A stretch of DNA of 64,000 nucleotides from Gemmatimonadaceae bacterium (lineage in GTDB: Bacteria; Gemmatimonadota; Gemmatimonadetes; Gemmatimonadales; Gemmatimonadaceae). The stretch lies in NCBI GenBank assembly GCA_016742275.1, contig JACVCD010000008.1, positions 163,838-227,837 of the forward strand, read 5' to 3'. Each line of letters begins with the position of its first letter. Position 1 is the stretch's first letter. Shown here in pieces: positions 16,617 through 24,559 of the stretch. A program made the translations under genes and the position numbers. The notes beneath the pieces were generated by a model. The model was not told the origin of the DNA, ran no database searches, and saw only the letters and a list, made by a program, of their open reading frames with translations.

Positions 16617-18267
16617 TCTTTCTCATATGCGAGTGAGGGACGAGTGTTCCACACACGAGCACAGCAATGTTCACACTCAGGGCAAGCACGCCGACGTTGA
16701 TGTCCTGGAGCGTAGCGGGCCATGTGGGAAACAGCGAAGCCACCGTGTTACCAGGCATGGCAAATACAGCAACAACCGTCTCGCCGAGCAGAATGCCGCT
16801 GACGATGAATGCGGGTCGTATCCGAGATGGGGCGAGTAGTGCGAGCGCGAGGGCTGGTGCCAGCTGAGCTACGATGGCATAGGCGAGCAGCAGCATGGTG
16901 ACCAGTGTGTCCTGCGCGCGCCATGACCAGATCAGCGCGACAACTGCCAGAATCGGCACGAGCCATCGGGCGTTGCGAGCGTCCGACTCGGCCCCCGTTT
17001 CAGTCGTCCGCTGCTGTGTGCGCAAGCGCACAATGATGGTGGCCATCGTCATGAGAATGATGGCCGATGGCACGAGTGCCGTGAGTAGTCCGGCCGCACC
17101 CACGAGCGCCATCATGAGTGGGCCAAAGAGCGTGCGCGTGGTGCGCAGCAGCGCGAGATCGATATCAGGGCCGGTGAGCCCCGGAACTACATCCCTGGCG
17201 GCAAAGCCCACAAAGAACACAAACAGCAGAACTAACTGGTACAGCGGCATGTATACCGCACTGCGCCGAAAGCCACTGGCGCTACGGGCGGCAAACAATG
17301 AAGCAAAGGTGTGTGGCCAGAGATAGAACCCCGCCACTGACACGAGAACGGTGGAGATGAACCAGCTCGGTGAGCTGCCTCGTTCGGGCAACACAAAGAA
17401 CGCTGGTTCGCGTGCCATGAGCGTGTCGAACATGGGACCAATGCCGCCGAACACCATGTTGGGTACGAGAATACCCAATGCAACAACGGCCGCGAGTATC
17501 AGGGCGTCCTTTGCAACTGCTGCGTAGGCCGATCCGCGCATGCCACTGTTTACGACATACAGCACCATGATCACGGTTCCAAGAATCATGGCCATTCCCG
17601 GCGTCACTGTGTGGTATGCGCTCTCGTGTACAAGAATGCCGAGTCCGCGCAGTTGCAGGACGAGATAGGGAAACAGTGCCAGCACGCCGATCACGGCAAC
17701 GAATCGACCAAAAGCCGGACTGCCAAACGCATGCGAGAAAAACTCCGGCTGCGTCATGACACGCCATTCGCGGCCTCGTCGCCACACGGCGGGCAACAGC
17801 CAGTACGACAACAGATAGCCGAGGGCGCCGTACCCAATGATGTAGAACGTCGGCGCACCACGACCATACGCCCATCCACTGGCCCCGAGCAGCGTGAATG
17901 TGGTGTAGATCTCGCCGGCGAGCAGTACGAATACCAGCCAGGGGCCGAATCGTCGTCCACCCAGTGCCCATTGCTCGAGTGGTGACGTCGCCGAATTGTG
18001 CGCAGAGGCCGTATCGCTGAATCCTGTTTCGTCAGGATCGATCAATCCGCGGCGTTTGTCCAACTGCAGAATGATCGCGAGAATGGCCGATGTCGCTACG
18101 AGCCAGACCACCAACCAGCCAAGCAGTCGCGGCATGCCCAGCAACTGGGTGCCTGGAGTGTTGGCGACCCAGGGTGAAGCCAGGACGGCCAGTACCGGAG
18201 CGAGCGCCAACCACCAGTGGCCTGTCCGACGCATGCGATGCGCCACGCTGCGCATTGCGCCGCTCAT
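16609..18267 (-). CDS. Sodium:solute symporter family (SSS) transporter
   Basis: 552 residues with about thirteen hydrophobic helices. GGRRFGPWLVFVLLAGEIYT and ASGWAYGRGAPTFYIIGYGA match the first core helices of SSS proteins, and the following RGREWRVMTQPEFFSHAFGS and LQLRGLGILVHES sections are also family-like. Members carry sugars, amino acids, monocarboxylates or other organic solutes with sodium; the substrate is not identifiable. It lies between an amidohydrolase and a beta-glucosidase with overlapping ends (1 bp and 8 bp), so its solute probably feeds one of them. Confidence 0.87.
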   Translation of the reverse strand: MSGAMRSVAHRMRRTGHWWLALAPVLAVLASPWVANTPGTQLLGMPRLLGWLVVWLVATSAILAIILQLDKRRGLIDPDETGFSDTASAHNSATSPLEQWALGGRRFGPWLVFVLLAGEIYTTFTLLGASGWAYGRGAPTFYIIGYGALGYLLSYWLLPAVWRRGREWRVMTQPEFFSHAFGSPAFGRFVAVIGVLALFPYLVLQLRGLGILVHESAYHTVTPGMAMILGTVIMVLYVVNSGMRGSAYAAVAKDALILAAVVALGILVPNMVFGGIGPMFDTLMAREPAFFVLPERGSSPSWFISTVLVSVAGFYLWPHTFASLFAARSASGFRRSAVYMPLYQLVLLFVFFVGFAARDVVPGLTGPDIDLALLRTTRTLFGPLMMALVGAAGLLTALVPSAIILMTMATIIVRLRTQQRTTETGAESDARNARWLVPILAVVALIWSWRAQDTLVTMLLLAYAIVAQLAPALALALLAPSRIRPAFIVSGILLGETVVAVFAMPGNTVASLFPTWPATLQDINVGVLALSVNIAVLVCGTLVPHSHMRKSD

Positions 18268-19466
18268 TACACCGTCATGCCCAGCAGGTCGAACGTTGCT
18301 GCGGCGAGATACTGCAATCCGATATCCAGCGAACGCTCATCGATATCGAAACGCGGATGATGATGAGGATGGATGATGCCGGCCTCCTCGTTTCGCGCAC
18401 CGACAAACGCGAACACTCCAGGCGCCTGTTGCTGATAAGCGGAGAAATCCTCGCCACCCATGGTGGGACGCAAATCCAGGAGCGTTTCCGCACCGAAGGT
18501 GCGTTCAACGACTGCCGCCAATCGTTCAGTGAGTGCCGGATCGTTCACCACCGGCCGATAGCCGGGTTCATAGGTCCATTCGTATTTGGCGCCAAATGCT
18601 TCGGTCACACCACGAATGATGCGCTCCATGCGCTGCGGCACGTCGGCACGAAGCACAGGATCGAATGTGCGAATGGTGCCCGCGATGTAGGCGCTGTTGG
18701 GGATCACATTGAACGTGGTACCAGCCACGAACTGTGTAATGGAAACCACGACGGGATCCAGTGGATCAACCGAACGTGAGACAACCTGATGCAGCGCGGT
18801 CACCACCTGTGCACCAATGGCAATGGGATCAACCGTCTGTTGCGGTGCCGCAGCGTGACCGCCAGCACCGATGATGGTGCACTGAAATGTGTCCGGCGCC
18901 GCCATGGCTGGACCGCTGATGAGACCAATACGACCGCACGGAACAGGTGACCAGAGATGAAGCCCGATGACCTGATCAATGCCTTCCATTACCCCATGTT
19001 CCACCAACTCCTCTGCACCACCCGGTGACAATTCCTCCGCGTGCTGGAAGATGAAGCGCACGCACCCCGTGAGATCTGCCTGTCGCGATGCGAGCAGTGT
19101 GGCGAGCCCCAGTACGATGGCTGTGTGTCCATCGTGACCGCAGGCATGCATGGCTCCATCAACGGTGGATCGATATTCGACCGCGTTTTCCTCGTGGATC
19201 GGGAGGGCGTCGATATCTGCGCGTACAGCGATGGTCGGACCGGGAAGCGCGCCACGTAATTCTGCTACCACACTGGTGGCGGTGGGCCGAATAACAGCAA
19301 GTCCTGGGATGGCCGCCAAGGTGTCGGCAATAAACTTCGACGTCGCGACCTCCTGGAACGCCACCTCTGGATGCTGGTGAAGGTGGCGGCGCCAGGCAAT
19401 GACCTGGGGCTTGAGGGCGGATGTGGCGCCGGCGAGGGATTCGGTCAATGATTCCGGTGTAACCAC
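18267..19466 (-). CDS. M20 family amidohydrolase (N-acyl-amino-acid / IAA-conjugate hydrolase-like)
   Basis: About 399 residues. The family motifs are WRRHLHQHPEVAFQE, IAVRADIDALPIHEEN, GAMHACGHDGHTAIVLGLA, IFQHAEELSPGGAEELVEHG and GGEDFSAYQQQAPG; together they hold the metal-binding histidines, aspartates and glutamates. Such enzymes hydrolyse N-acyl amino acids or similar amides and are usually cytosolic; no signal peptide is seen. The longest frame starts at a TTG (19508), but that would overlap the divergent gene at 19494. An AGGAG six bases before the GTG at 19466 supports the shorter start used here. It is the first gene of the operon with the SSS transporter and GH1. Confidence 0.9.
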   Translation of the reverse strand: MVTPESLTESLAGATSALKPQVIAWRRHLHQHPEVAFQEVATSKFIADTLAAIPGLAVIRPTATSVVAELRGALPGPTIAVRADIDALPIHEENAVEYRSTVDGAMHACGHDGHTAIVLGLATLLASRQADLTGCVRFIFQHAEELSPGGAEELVEHGVMEGIDQVIGLHLWSPVPCGRIGLISGPAMAAPDTFQCTIIGAGGHAAAPQQTVDPIAIGAQVVTALHQVVSRSVDPLDPVVVSITQFVAGTTFNVIPNSAYIAGTIRTFDPVLRADVPQRMERIIRGVTEAFGAKYEWTYEPGYRPVVNDPALTERLAAVVERTFGAETLLDLRPTMGGEDFSAYQQQAPGVFAFVGARNEEAGIIHPHHHPRFDIDERSLDIGLQYLAAATFDLLGMTV

Positions 19467-19493
19467 CACCGTCTCCTGAGCGTAGGTTCTGGT

Positions 19494-20165
19494 ATGCCTC
19501 TTCTGCAAGCTACTCAGGCGCCCCCAGCGGCGCCCGAATCTCCGGCCGCACCATCGCCCGCGCAGGGCGCACCGGTTGGCGTCAAAGTTGGCGGTACGAC
19601 GATCTCTGTGGATCCGTCTCGCATGACGGCGGCGGATCTGGCGGCGCTAAAGACACGCCGCTCCGAGTTGTCGGACCAACTGACCAGCGCAACTCGTCGG
19701 CGCGATGACCTCGTGCGCAAGATCGAGCGCGCCGACGATTCACAGGCCGAAGGCATGCAGCCGCAGCTCGCGGTGCTGAACAATCGCATTGTCGAACTCG
19801 AGCAGGCCATTTCGCTGAACGGACAGATGCTGGCGGCGGCACCGTTGTCACTCGCGACGGAAACCGCCCGTCGTCCGGCAGAGCGTTATGGTCCCTTCAC
19901 GTCAGGACAGCTCACGGCCATCTCGATTGTCGGCACGGTGACCGTGCTGATGCCGCTGGCGCTTGCGGCAGCACGGGCCATGATGGTGCGGGCGCGGCAC
20001 CCCAAGCCATCACCGCAGATTCTCGAAAGCACGGCGCGACTCGAGCGAATGGAGCAGGCGATCGATGCCGTCGCCGTGGAAGTCGAGCGTATCAGTGAAG
20101 GGCAGCGGTTCGTGACGCAGTTGATGGCGTCGCGAGAAAAAGAGGCGTTGCCGGAGGGGCGCTAA
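19494..20165 (+). CDS. Unrecognised protein with coiled coil and one transmembrane helix
   Basis: 223 residues. A Pro/Ala-rich N-terminus (about 1-30) is followed by a coiled-coil stretch at about 45-115 (LKTRRSELSDQLTSATRRRD and LNNRIVELEQAISLNGQMLA). One hydrophobic helix sits at about 142-165 (AISIVGTVTVLMPLALAAA), and a second short coiled coil ends the protein (LERMEQAIDAVAVEVERISE). No enzyme motif is visible. It is divergent from the M20 gene (27 bp) and its stop overlaps the convergent small gene by 4 bp. The layout suggests a scaffolding or envelope-associated protein, but this is a guess. Confidence 0.7.
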   Translation: MPLLQATQAPPAAPESPAAPSPAQGAPVGVKVGGTTISVDPSRMTAADLAALKTRRSELSDQLTSATRRRDDLVRKIERADDSQAEGMQPQLAVLNNRIVELEQAISLNGQMLAAAPLSLATETARRPAERYGPFTSGQLTAISIVGTVTVLMPLALAAARAMMVRARHPKPSPQILESTARLERMEQAIDAVAVEVERISEGQRFVTQLMASREKEALPEGR

Positions 20166-20557
20166 GCTGGCAAGTCATCCACACTCCTGTCAGCGAGCAG
20201 TGTGGCATTCGGAAAGACGGGCGCTGACGGCGACTTGACCGTCGCGCCCGTCAACCGATCGTAATTGAGACGGAAGAGTTCGACGGCGGCTGGTACATCG
20301 TGTTCGCTGCGAAGGCGAAAACTGATCCATCCGGAATGTGGCAATGTGCGATGTGCCATGGCGCGACCAGCGGCGACGAGATCGCGCCGCATGCGCACCG
20401 ACACCAGCAGATCCGCTACGCCACCAACATGGACGTGGCCGATTTCGCGGCGGCCAACGCGAAACTCTACTCCGCCAAAACGGTGCGGAAGAACTTCCAC
20501 GCCGTCCCATTCACGAATGACATTCGCGATGAGTGCGCCAAAGTCGATGGTGCCCAT
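20162..20557 (-). CDS. DUF5519/luciferase-domain-like small protein
   Basis: 131 residues from the ATG at 20557 (MGTIDFGALIANVIREWDGV). GGAG 7 bases upstream decides this start over a frame open to 20683. The core EVLPHRFGGVEFRVGRREIG, then HVHVGGVADLLVSVRMRRDL, then PHSGWISFRLRSEHD, with several conserved histidines, resembles the DUF5519 ('luciferase domain') family, whose function is not established despite the name. It stands alone between a coiled-coil protein and the glutamine synthetase terminator. Confidence 0.7.
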   Translation of the reverse strand: MGTIDFGALIANVIREWDGVEVLPHRFGGVEFRVGRREIGHVHVGGVADLLVSVRMRRDLVAAGRAMAHRTLPHSGWISFRLRSEHDVPAAVELFRLNYDRLTGATVKSPSAPVFPNATLLADRSVDDLPA

Positions 20558-20695
20558 ATTGATGACTCCGATTACCTGCGCCGAAGTGCACAAGAAGACG
20601 TGAACTTCCACGAGCTTGCACCGGATCTCGCACATCGGCAAGGGAAATGCATTTTCCAAACACGTATCGCATGTGCGGTTCATAGCATGTCACAA

Positions 20696-20736
20696 AAAAC
20701 AGAACCCCCGAGGCAAAGCCCCGGGGGTTCTGTTTT
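20696..20736. terminator. Strong bidirectional intrinsic terminator
   Basis: AAAACAGAACCCCCG (20696-20710) is perfectly complementary to CGGGGGTTCTGTTTT (20722-20736), and GGC/GCC pair inside around an AAA loop. A-rich left and T-rich right flanks let it act on both strands. It lies 12 bp beyond the stop of the glutamine synthetase gene, whose transcript it should end. Confidence 0.9.
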
Positions 20737-20748
20737 CATGCAACATGA

Positions 20749-22971
20749 TCAAACAGGGAACAGCATCTCGCGGTAGCGCGGCAACGGCCAGAATTCGTCG
20801 CCGATCGTCATTTCGAGTGCATCCGATGCTTCACGCACATCGGCCATGATCTCGGCGCCTGTGCTGGTGATGTACACGGCCTGCGCGTGCGGATCGTCGT
20901 GCAGATTTTCGGCCTTGGTGATCACCTTGGCCAGCTCCGCACGCTTCTTCTGCAGCGTGGCGACCACCTTGCTCGCTGCATTCGCGGCGTCCACGATGGG
21001 CTGCATGTTGATTCCTGCGGCCGCACCCTGACCAGCCGTACCAGCGAGCTGACCAATGTAACCGTAGGCCGCAGGAAGCACCTGCGTGTCCACCATCTGC
21101 TGCAGCGTGTGCAGTTCGATGAGCATGTCCTTGATGTAGCGCTCGAGACGGATGTGATAGCGGCTCTCGAGTTCGATCTCAGTCAGAATACCAGTGCCCT
21201 TGAACAGCGCCTTGGCATCCTTGGTCGTGAGCTGCTCCAACGCTTCCGGCGTACGACGCAGGTTGAGAAGACCACGCTTCTTGGCTTCGACCACCCACTC
21301 TTCCGAGTAGTTGTTTCCTTCGAAGCGCACTGCCGACGTTTCCTTGAACGACTTGCGCACAACCTTGAGCACCGCGTCATCCGTGCTCTTGGCGCCGGCG
21401 ATTTCCTTCTTGAGTTCGGCCGTCAGTTCAGCCAGCCCTTCCGCCACGGCCGCCTGCAGCAGCATGACCGGGAAGGCGATGCTCTGCGACGAACCCACGG
21501 CGCGGAATTCGAACTTGGCGCCGGTGAAGGCAAACGGCGACGTGCGGTTACGGTCGGTGTTGTCTTGCTCGACTTCGGGCAGCTTGTCGACGCCGAGCTT
21601 GAGCAGCGCCTGCTCCGCGCTCGAAGCCGACGCCTTGCCGGCAGCGATGTCTTCAACAACCTGCGTGAGACCCTTGCCAAGGAACGCCGAGATGATGGCC
21701 GGCGGCGCTTCGTTCGCGCCGAGGCGGTGTTCGTTACCCGTAACCGCGATACCCGCGCGCAAGAGACCAGCGTGCTTGTGCACACCCTTCAGTACCGCTG
21801 CCAAGAATAGCAGGAAGCGGAGGTTCTGGTGCGGCGTCTTGCCCGGCTTGAGCAGGTTGGTGCCATCGAGCGCGTTGTCAGACACGATCGCCATGGACCA
21901 GTTGCAGTGCTTGCCCGAGCCGTTGATGCCAGCAAACGGCTTCTCGTGCAACAGCGCCTGCAGACCATGACGCAATGCGACCTTACGCAGCGTGGCCATG
22001 GTCAGGTGGTTGTGATCCACCGCGATTTCGGAATCTTCGAAGATCGGCGCCATTTCGAACTGCGACGGCGCAACTTCGTTGTGCCGCGTGCAGAGCGGCA
22101 CGCCGAGCTTGTAGAGCTCCTGTTCAACTTCGGCGATGCAGGCCTGCACACGCTCGGGGATACCACCGAAGTAGTGATCTTCGAGCTGCTGGCCACGTGG
22201 CGGCGGCGCGCCCACGAGCGAGCGACCAGCCATGACGAGGTCGGGGCGCAGCGCGAAGTGGCCGCGATCGATGATGAAAAATTCCTGCTCCACGCCGAGC
22301 GTCGTGATTACGCGCAGCACACCGGCATCACCGATGAGGCCAAGCAATTCCGTGGCGCGCGCCGACAGCACGTCGCAGCTACGGAGCAGCGGCGTCATTT
22401 CGTCGAGTGCTTCACCGTTGTAGCCGATGAACACCGACGGAATGCAGAGATACTTGACGCCACCCGTCTCGCTGATGAACACGGGCGAAGCCGGGTTCCA
22501 CGCGGTGTAACCACGCGCTTCCCACGTCGCACGCAGACCACCTGACGGGAACGACGATGCGTCGGGCTCCGACTGAATCAGCTGCTCACCCGTGAACGTC
22601 TCGATGGGCATGCCGTTCTCATCGAAATTGAGGAACGCGTCATGCTTTTCGGCCGTGAGACCCGTCTGCGGCTGGAACCAGTGCGTGAAGTGCGTGACAC
22701 CACGCGACGTCGCCCACTCCTTGATGACCTGCGCCACAACAGGCGCGATGTCGGAGTCGAGCTTTTTGCCGAGGCGGATGGAGGCCGCGAGCTTCTTGTA
22801 CACGTCCTTGGGCAACTTCGCGCGCATCTGGCGAATGCCGAAGGTGTTCATGCCGAACCAGGCGCTCGTTGGGAGCTGAACGCCATTCTCCTCCGGACGC
22901 GACGTGACGCGCACCGGACGGGCAGTGATCTCACGCATGGCAGCCATACGCGAGGAGTTGTTGTTGGCCAT
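20749..22971 (-). CDS. glnN: Glutamine synthetase type III
   Basis: 740 residues, the size of GSIII (about 700-730) and much longer than GSI. It starts MANNNSSRMAAMREITARPV, and the GSIII-specific N-terminal part (FGMNTFGIRQMRAKLPKDVY, HFTHWFQPQTGLTAEKHDAF) precedes the catalytic region with VEQEFFIIDRGHF, EVAPSQFEMAPIFEDSEIA, HEKPFAGINGSGKHCNWS and FEFRAVGSSQSIAFPV. It makes glutamine from glutamate, ammonia and ATP. It is monocistronic: a terminator lies directly after it, and an upstream spacer of 226 bp carries a palindrome (22990-23005). No GSI gene is in the window, so it may or may not be the main enzyme. Confidence 0.95.
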   Translation of the reverse strand: MANNNSSRMAAMREITARPVRVTSRPEENGVQLPTSAWFGMNTFGIRQMRAKLPKDVYKKLAASIRLGKKLDSDIAPVVAQVIKEWATSRGVTHFTHWFQPQTGLTAEKHDAFLNFDENGMPIETFTGEQLIQSEPDASSFPSGGLRATWEARGYTAWNPASPVFISETGGVKYLCIPSVFIGYNGEALDEMTPLLRSCDVLSARATELLGLIGDAGVLRVITTLGVEQEFFIIDRGHFALRPDLVMAGRSLVGAPPPRGQQLEDHYFGGIPERVQACIAEVEQELYKLGVPLCTRHNEVAPSQFEMAPIFEDSEIAVDHNHLTMATLRKVALRHGLQALLHEKPFAGINGSGKHCNWSMAIVSDNALDGTNLLKPGKTPHQNLRFLLFLAAVLKGVHKHAGLLRAGIAVTGNEHRLGANEAPPAIISAFLGKGLTQVVEDIAAGKASASSAEQALLKLGVDKLPEVEQDNTDRNRTSPFAFTGAKFEFRAVGSSQSIAFPVMLLQAAVAEGLAELTAELKKEIAGAKSTDDAVLKVVRKSFKETSAVRFEGNNYSEEWVVEAKKRGLLNLRRTPEALEQLTTKDAKALFKGTGILTEIELESRYHIRLERYIKDMLIELHTLQQMVDTQVLPAAYGYIGQLAGTAGQGAAAGINMQPIVDAANAASKVVATLQKKRAELAKVITKAENLHDDPHAQAVYITSTGAEIMADVREASDALEMTIGDEFWPLPRYREMLFPV

Positions 22972-22989
22972 GGACGGGACGGGAAGTGT

Positions 22990-23005
22990 GTTCAGGTGCC
23001 TGAAC
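22990..23005. promoter_or_regulatory. Perfect palindrome in glutamine synthetase leader
   Basis: GTTCAGG-TG-CCTGAAC lies 18 bp upstream of the glnN start. A weaker pair, TGATGC (23022-23027) and GCATCA (23035-23040), follows. The position suits an operator or a leader hairpin. The rest of the 226-bp spacer up to 23197 is AT-richer than the genes, especially 23100-23180, as expected for promoters, but I cannot assign boxes with confidence. Confidence 0.45.
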
Positions 23006-23197
23006 GGGTCAGGCGCCGATTTGATGCGAAGTGTGCATCAATATCGTTGACACGATCGCCCAATCCAAGATGTCACACGCTTGGTGCAGGATATTTCGTG
23101 CAGAACACGCACAAATTCCTGTACAGAGAAGGTTTTTGATTGGTTTTACCGTATAAAAGCCGAACATTTCACTTCATGGAGACAATATCTACTGTCC

Positions 23198-23809
23198 ATG
23201 ATGCCAACATCTCCTGAAGTGTGGGCCCCGCGATGCATCCGAGTGTTGTGGATGACCGCCGCCATCCCGGTTGCGGTCTTGTTTGGGTGCTCCGACAAGC
23301 CGGCCGAAGAGGCCAAGGCGGTGGTCGCGACCCAGACTCCGGTTCCGCGTCCGCTTACGCCTTCGGACTCGGCGTGTCCGCGTGACGGGACCTGGAGGCC
23401 ATGTCACCTCGAGGACCGCATCAACAAGGCGGGCATGGGCATCAAGGTGATGGATACCATTGGGGTGCCGTATTTCCCGGAGCGAGGCACGCGCTATCGC
23501 ATTGGTCGTACGGCCACGATGGCGGCGTTCTACTTTGCCGATTCCATGGCCGGAGTGAAGGCCACACGATCGCTTGATCGCTTTCGTTTGCTGCCCGAGC
23601 GGGACTCGATCGGCGCCTGGCCAGAACCACCGCTCGATGTCGTGCGTTCGGTGAATCTCATTCTCGTGCTGTTTGGCGTGAATGCCACGCAGTCGGAGCG
23701 CGTGCGACTCGCCATCACGGCTGGTGCACCGCAGCCGTCTGCTCCGGCGCCGGATTCATCCGCGCCTGCCAGACCACAGACGCTTCCTCCGGCCCCGCCT
23801 GCGCGATGA
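23198..23809 (+). CDS. Putative lipoprotein of unknown function
   Basis: About 203 residues from the ATG at 23198 (MMPTSPEVWAPRCIRVLWMT). A lipobox-like sequence, AVLFGCSDKP, suggests cleavage before Cys and attachment to a membrane. The mature part contains an ACPRDGTWRPCHLEDRINKAG segment with two cysteines and a central alpha/beta domain, then a low-complexity Pro/Ala/Ser tail (PQPSAPAPDSSAPARPQ). I do not recognise the domain. An ATG at 23252 (MTAAIPVAV) would also give a lipoprotein signal. The next gene overlaps its stop by 4 bp, so the two are co-translated. Confidence 0.65.
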   Translation: MMPTSPEVWAPRCIRVLWMTAAIPVAVLFGCSDKPAEEAKAVVATQTPVPRPLTPSDSACPRDGTWRPCHLEDRINKAGMGIKVMDTIGVPYFPERGTRYRIGRTATMAAFYFADSMAGVKATRSLDRFRLLPERDSIGAWPEPPLDVVRSVNLILVLFGVNATQSERVRLAITAGAPQPSAPAPDSSAPARPQTLPPAPPAR

Positions 23810-24426
23810 TGTGGCGCACGCTGGTGTTGTGTGGGGCGACAGCGATGGTTGTGCATGCGGGTACGGCACCCAGTGCACACGCGCAGTCAGAGGACAGTAC
23901 ACAGACCGGTACGCAGATCGGTTCACACGCCACGCGCAATCATTTCCTGGTGATCGGCGCTGGCGCGCTTGGTGCGGCGACGTTCAATCAGGCGACGGCC
24001 ATGCCTGCCAAGTGGAAACGCACATGGGCGGGTTACGGTGCGCGTGTTGGAGATCAGGTCGGATTCGCGGTGGTGGAGGAATCACTGCGTGCGGGTCTTG
24101 GTGCGGTCATGCCGTGGACTGCGCCGGCGATGGAGTGCCGTGGTGCGCGAGCCAGCAGCGGACGTGGTGTGTGGTCCCGTATCGGTGCGGCGACGACCTG
24201 CGGGATCATGAATACGCTGGTGGTGCGAAATGCTGATGGAGCGCGGCGCCCGAATGTGCCACTGCTCGGCGCCATCGTTGGTGCGAGCGCAGTGAGTCTA
24301 GCGTGGCGGCCGGAACGCGCCGATGCGGCGAAGGGGCGATCGTTTGTGCAGACGCGAATCAGCGCAGTGACTGGAGGGGCGATGGGTTCGGCTGCGTACT
24401 CGGCGTTCAAAGACCGGCGGCCGTAG
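23806..24426 (+). CDS. Exported protein of unknown function
   Basis: 206 residues with a Sec signal (MMWRTLVLCGATAMVVHAGT, cleavage near SAHAQ). The mature protein is Gly/Ala-rich with repeated hydrophobic patches (FLVIGAGALGAATFNQATAM, GRGVWSRIGAATTCGIMNTL, LLGAIVGASAVSLAW), which could be membrane-associated hairpins or strands. Two cysteines (MECRG, TTCGI) may form a disulfide. I recognise no family. It is coupled to the lipoprotein gene, so both probably act in the envelope. A long hairpin element follows at 24460. Confidence 0.65.
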   Translation: MMWRTLVLCGATAMVVHAGTAPSAHAQSEDSTQTGTQIGSHATRNHFLVIGAGALGAATFNQATAMPAKWKRTWAGYGARVGDQVGFAVVEESLRAGLGAVMPWTAPAMECRGARASSGRGVWSRIGAATTCGIMNTLVVRNADGARRPNVPLLGAIVGASAVSLAWRPERADAAKGRSFVQTRISAVTGGAMGSAAYSAFKDRRP

Positions 24427-24459
24427 ATCGCGACTCTGGCGATTGAACTGCTAACTGCC

Positions 24460-24559
24460 TTGACGCGGATTACGCGGAAACCAACGGAAACAACACGGAT
24501 CAAAATTTCTATTGTTCAATCCGTGTTGTTTCCGCCTTCTTCCGTGTGATCCGCGTCAA
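24460..24559. repeat. Long imperfect palindrome (REP/hairpin-type element) between convergent genes
   Basis: Outer arms TTGACGCGGAT (24460-24470) and ATCCGCGTCAA (24549-24559) are perfectly complementary. Next TACGCGGAA pairs with TTCCGTGTG allowing G-U pairs. After a small internal loop, CGGAAACAACACGGAT (24485-24500) pairs perfectly with ATCCGTGTTGTTTCCG (24519-24534) around an 18-base AT-rich loop. The xylulokinase stop codon (24558-24556) lies inside the right outer arm. The element resembles dispersed 'CGCGGATTACGCGGA / CCGTGTTG' hairpins I have seen in other genomes. It probably also serves as a transcription end for both genes. No second copy is seen in this window. Confidence 0.75.

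Noticed and set aside
20558..20683. An upstream extension of the DUF5519-like gene with several cysteines
   Set aside because: GGAG correctly spaced from the ATG at 20557 and the beginning of the recognisable domain make the shorter form better.
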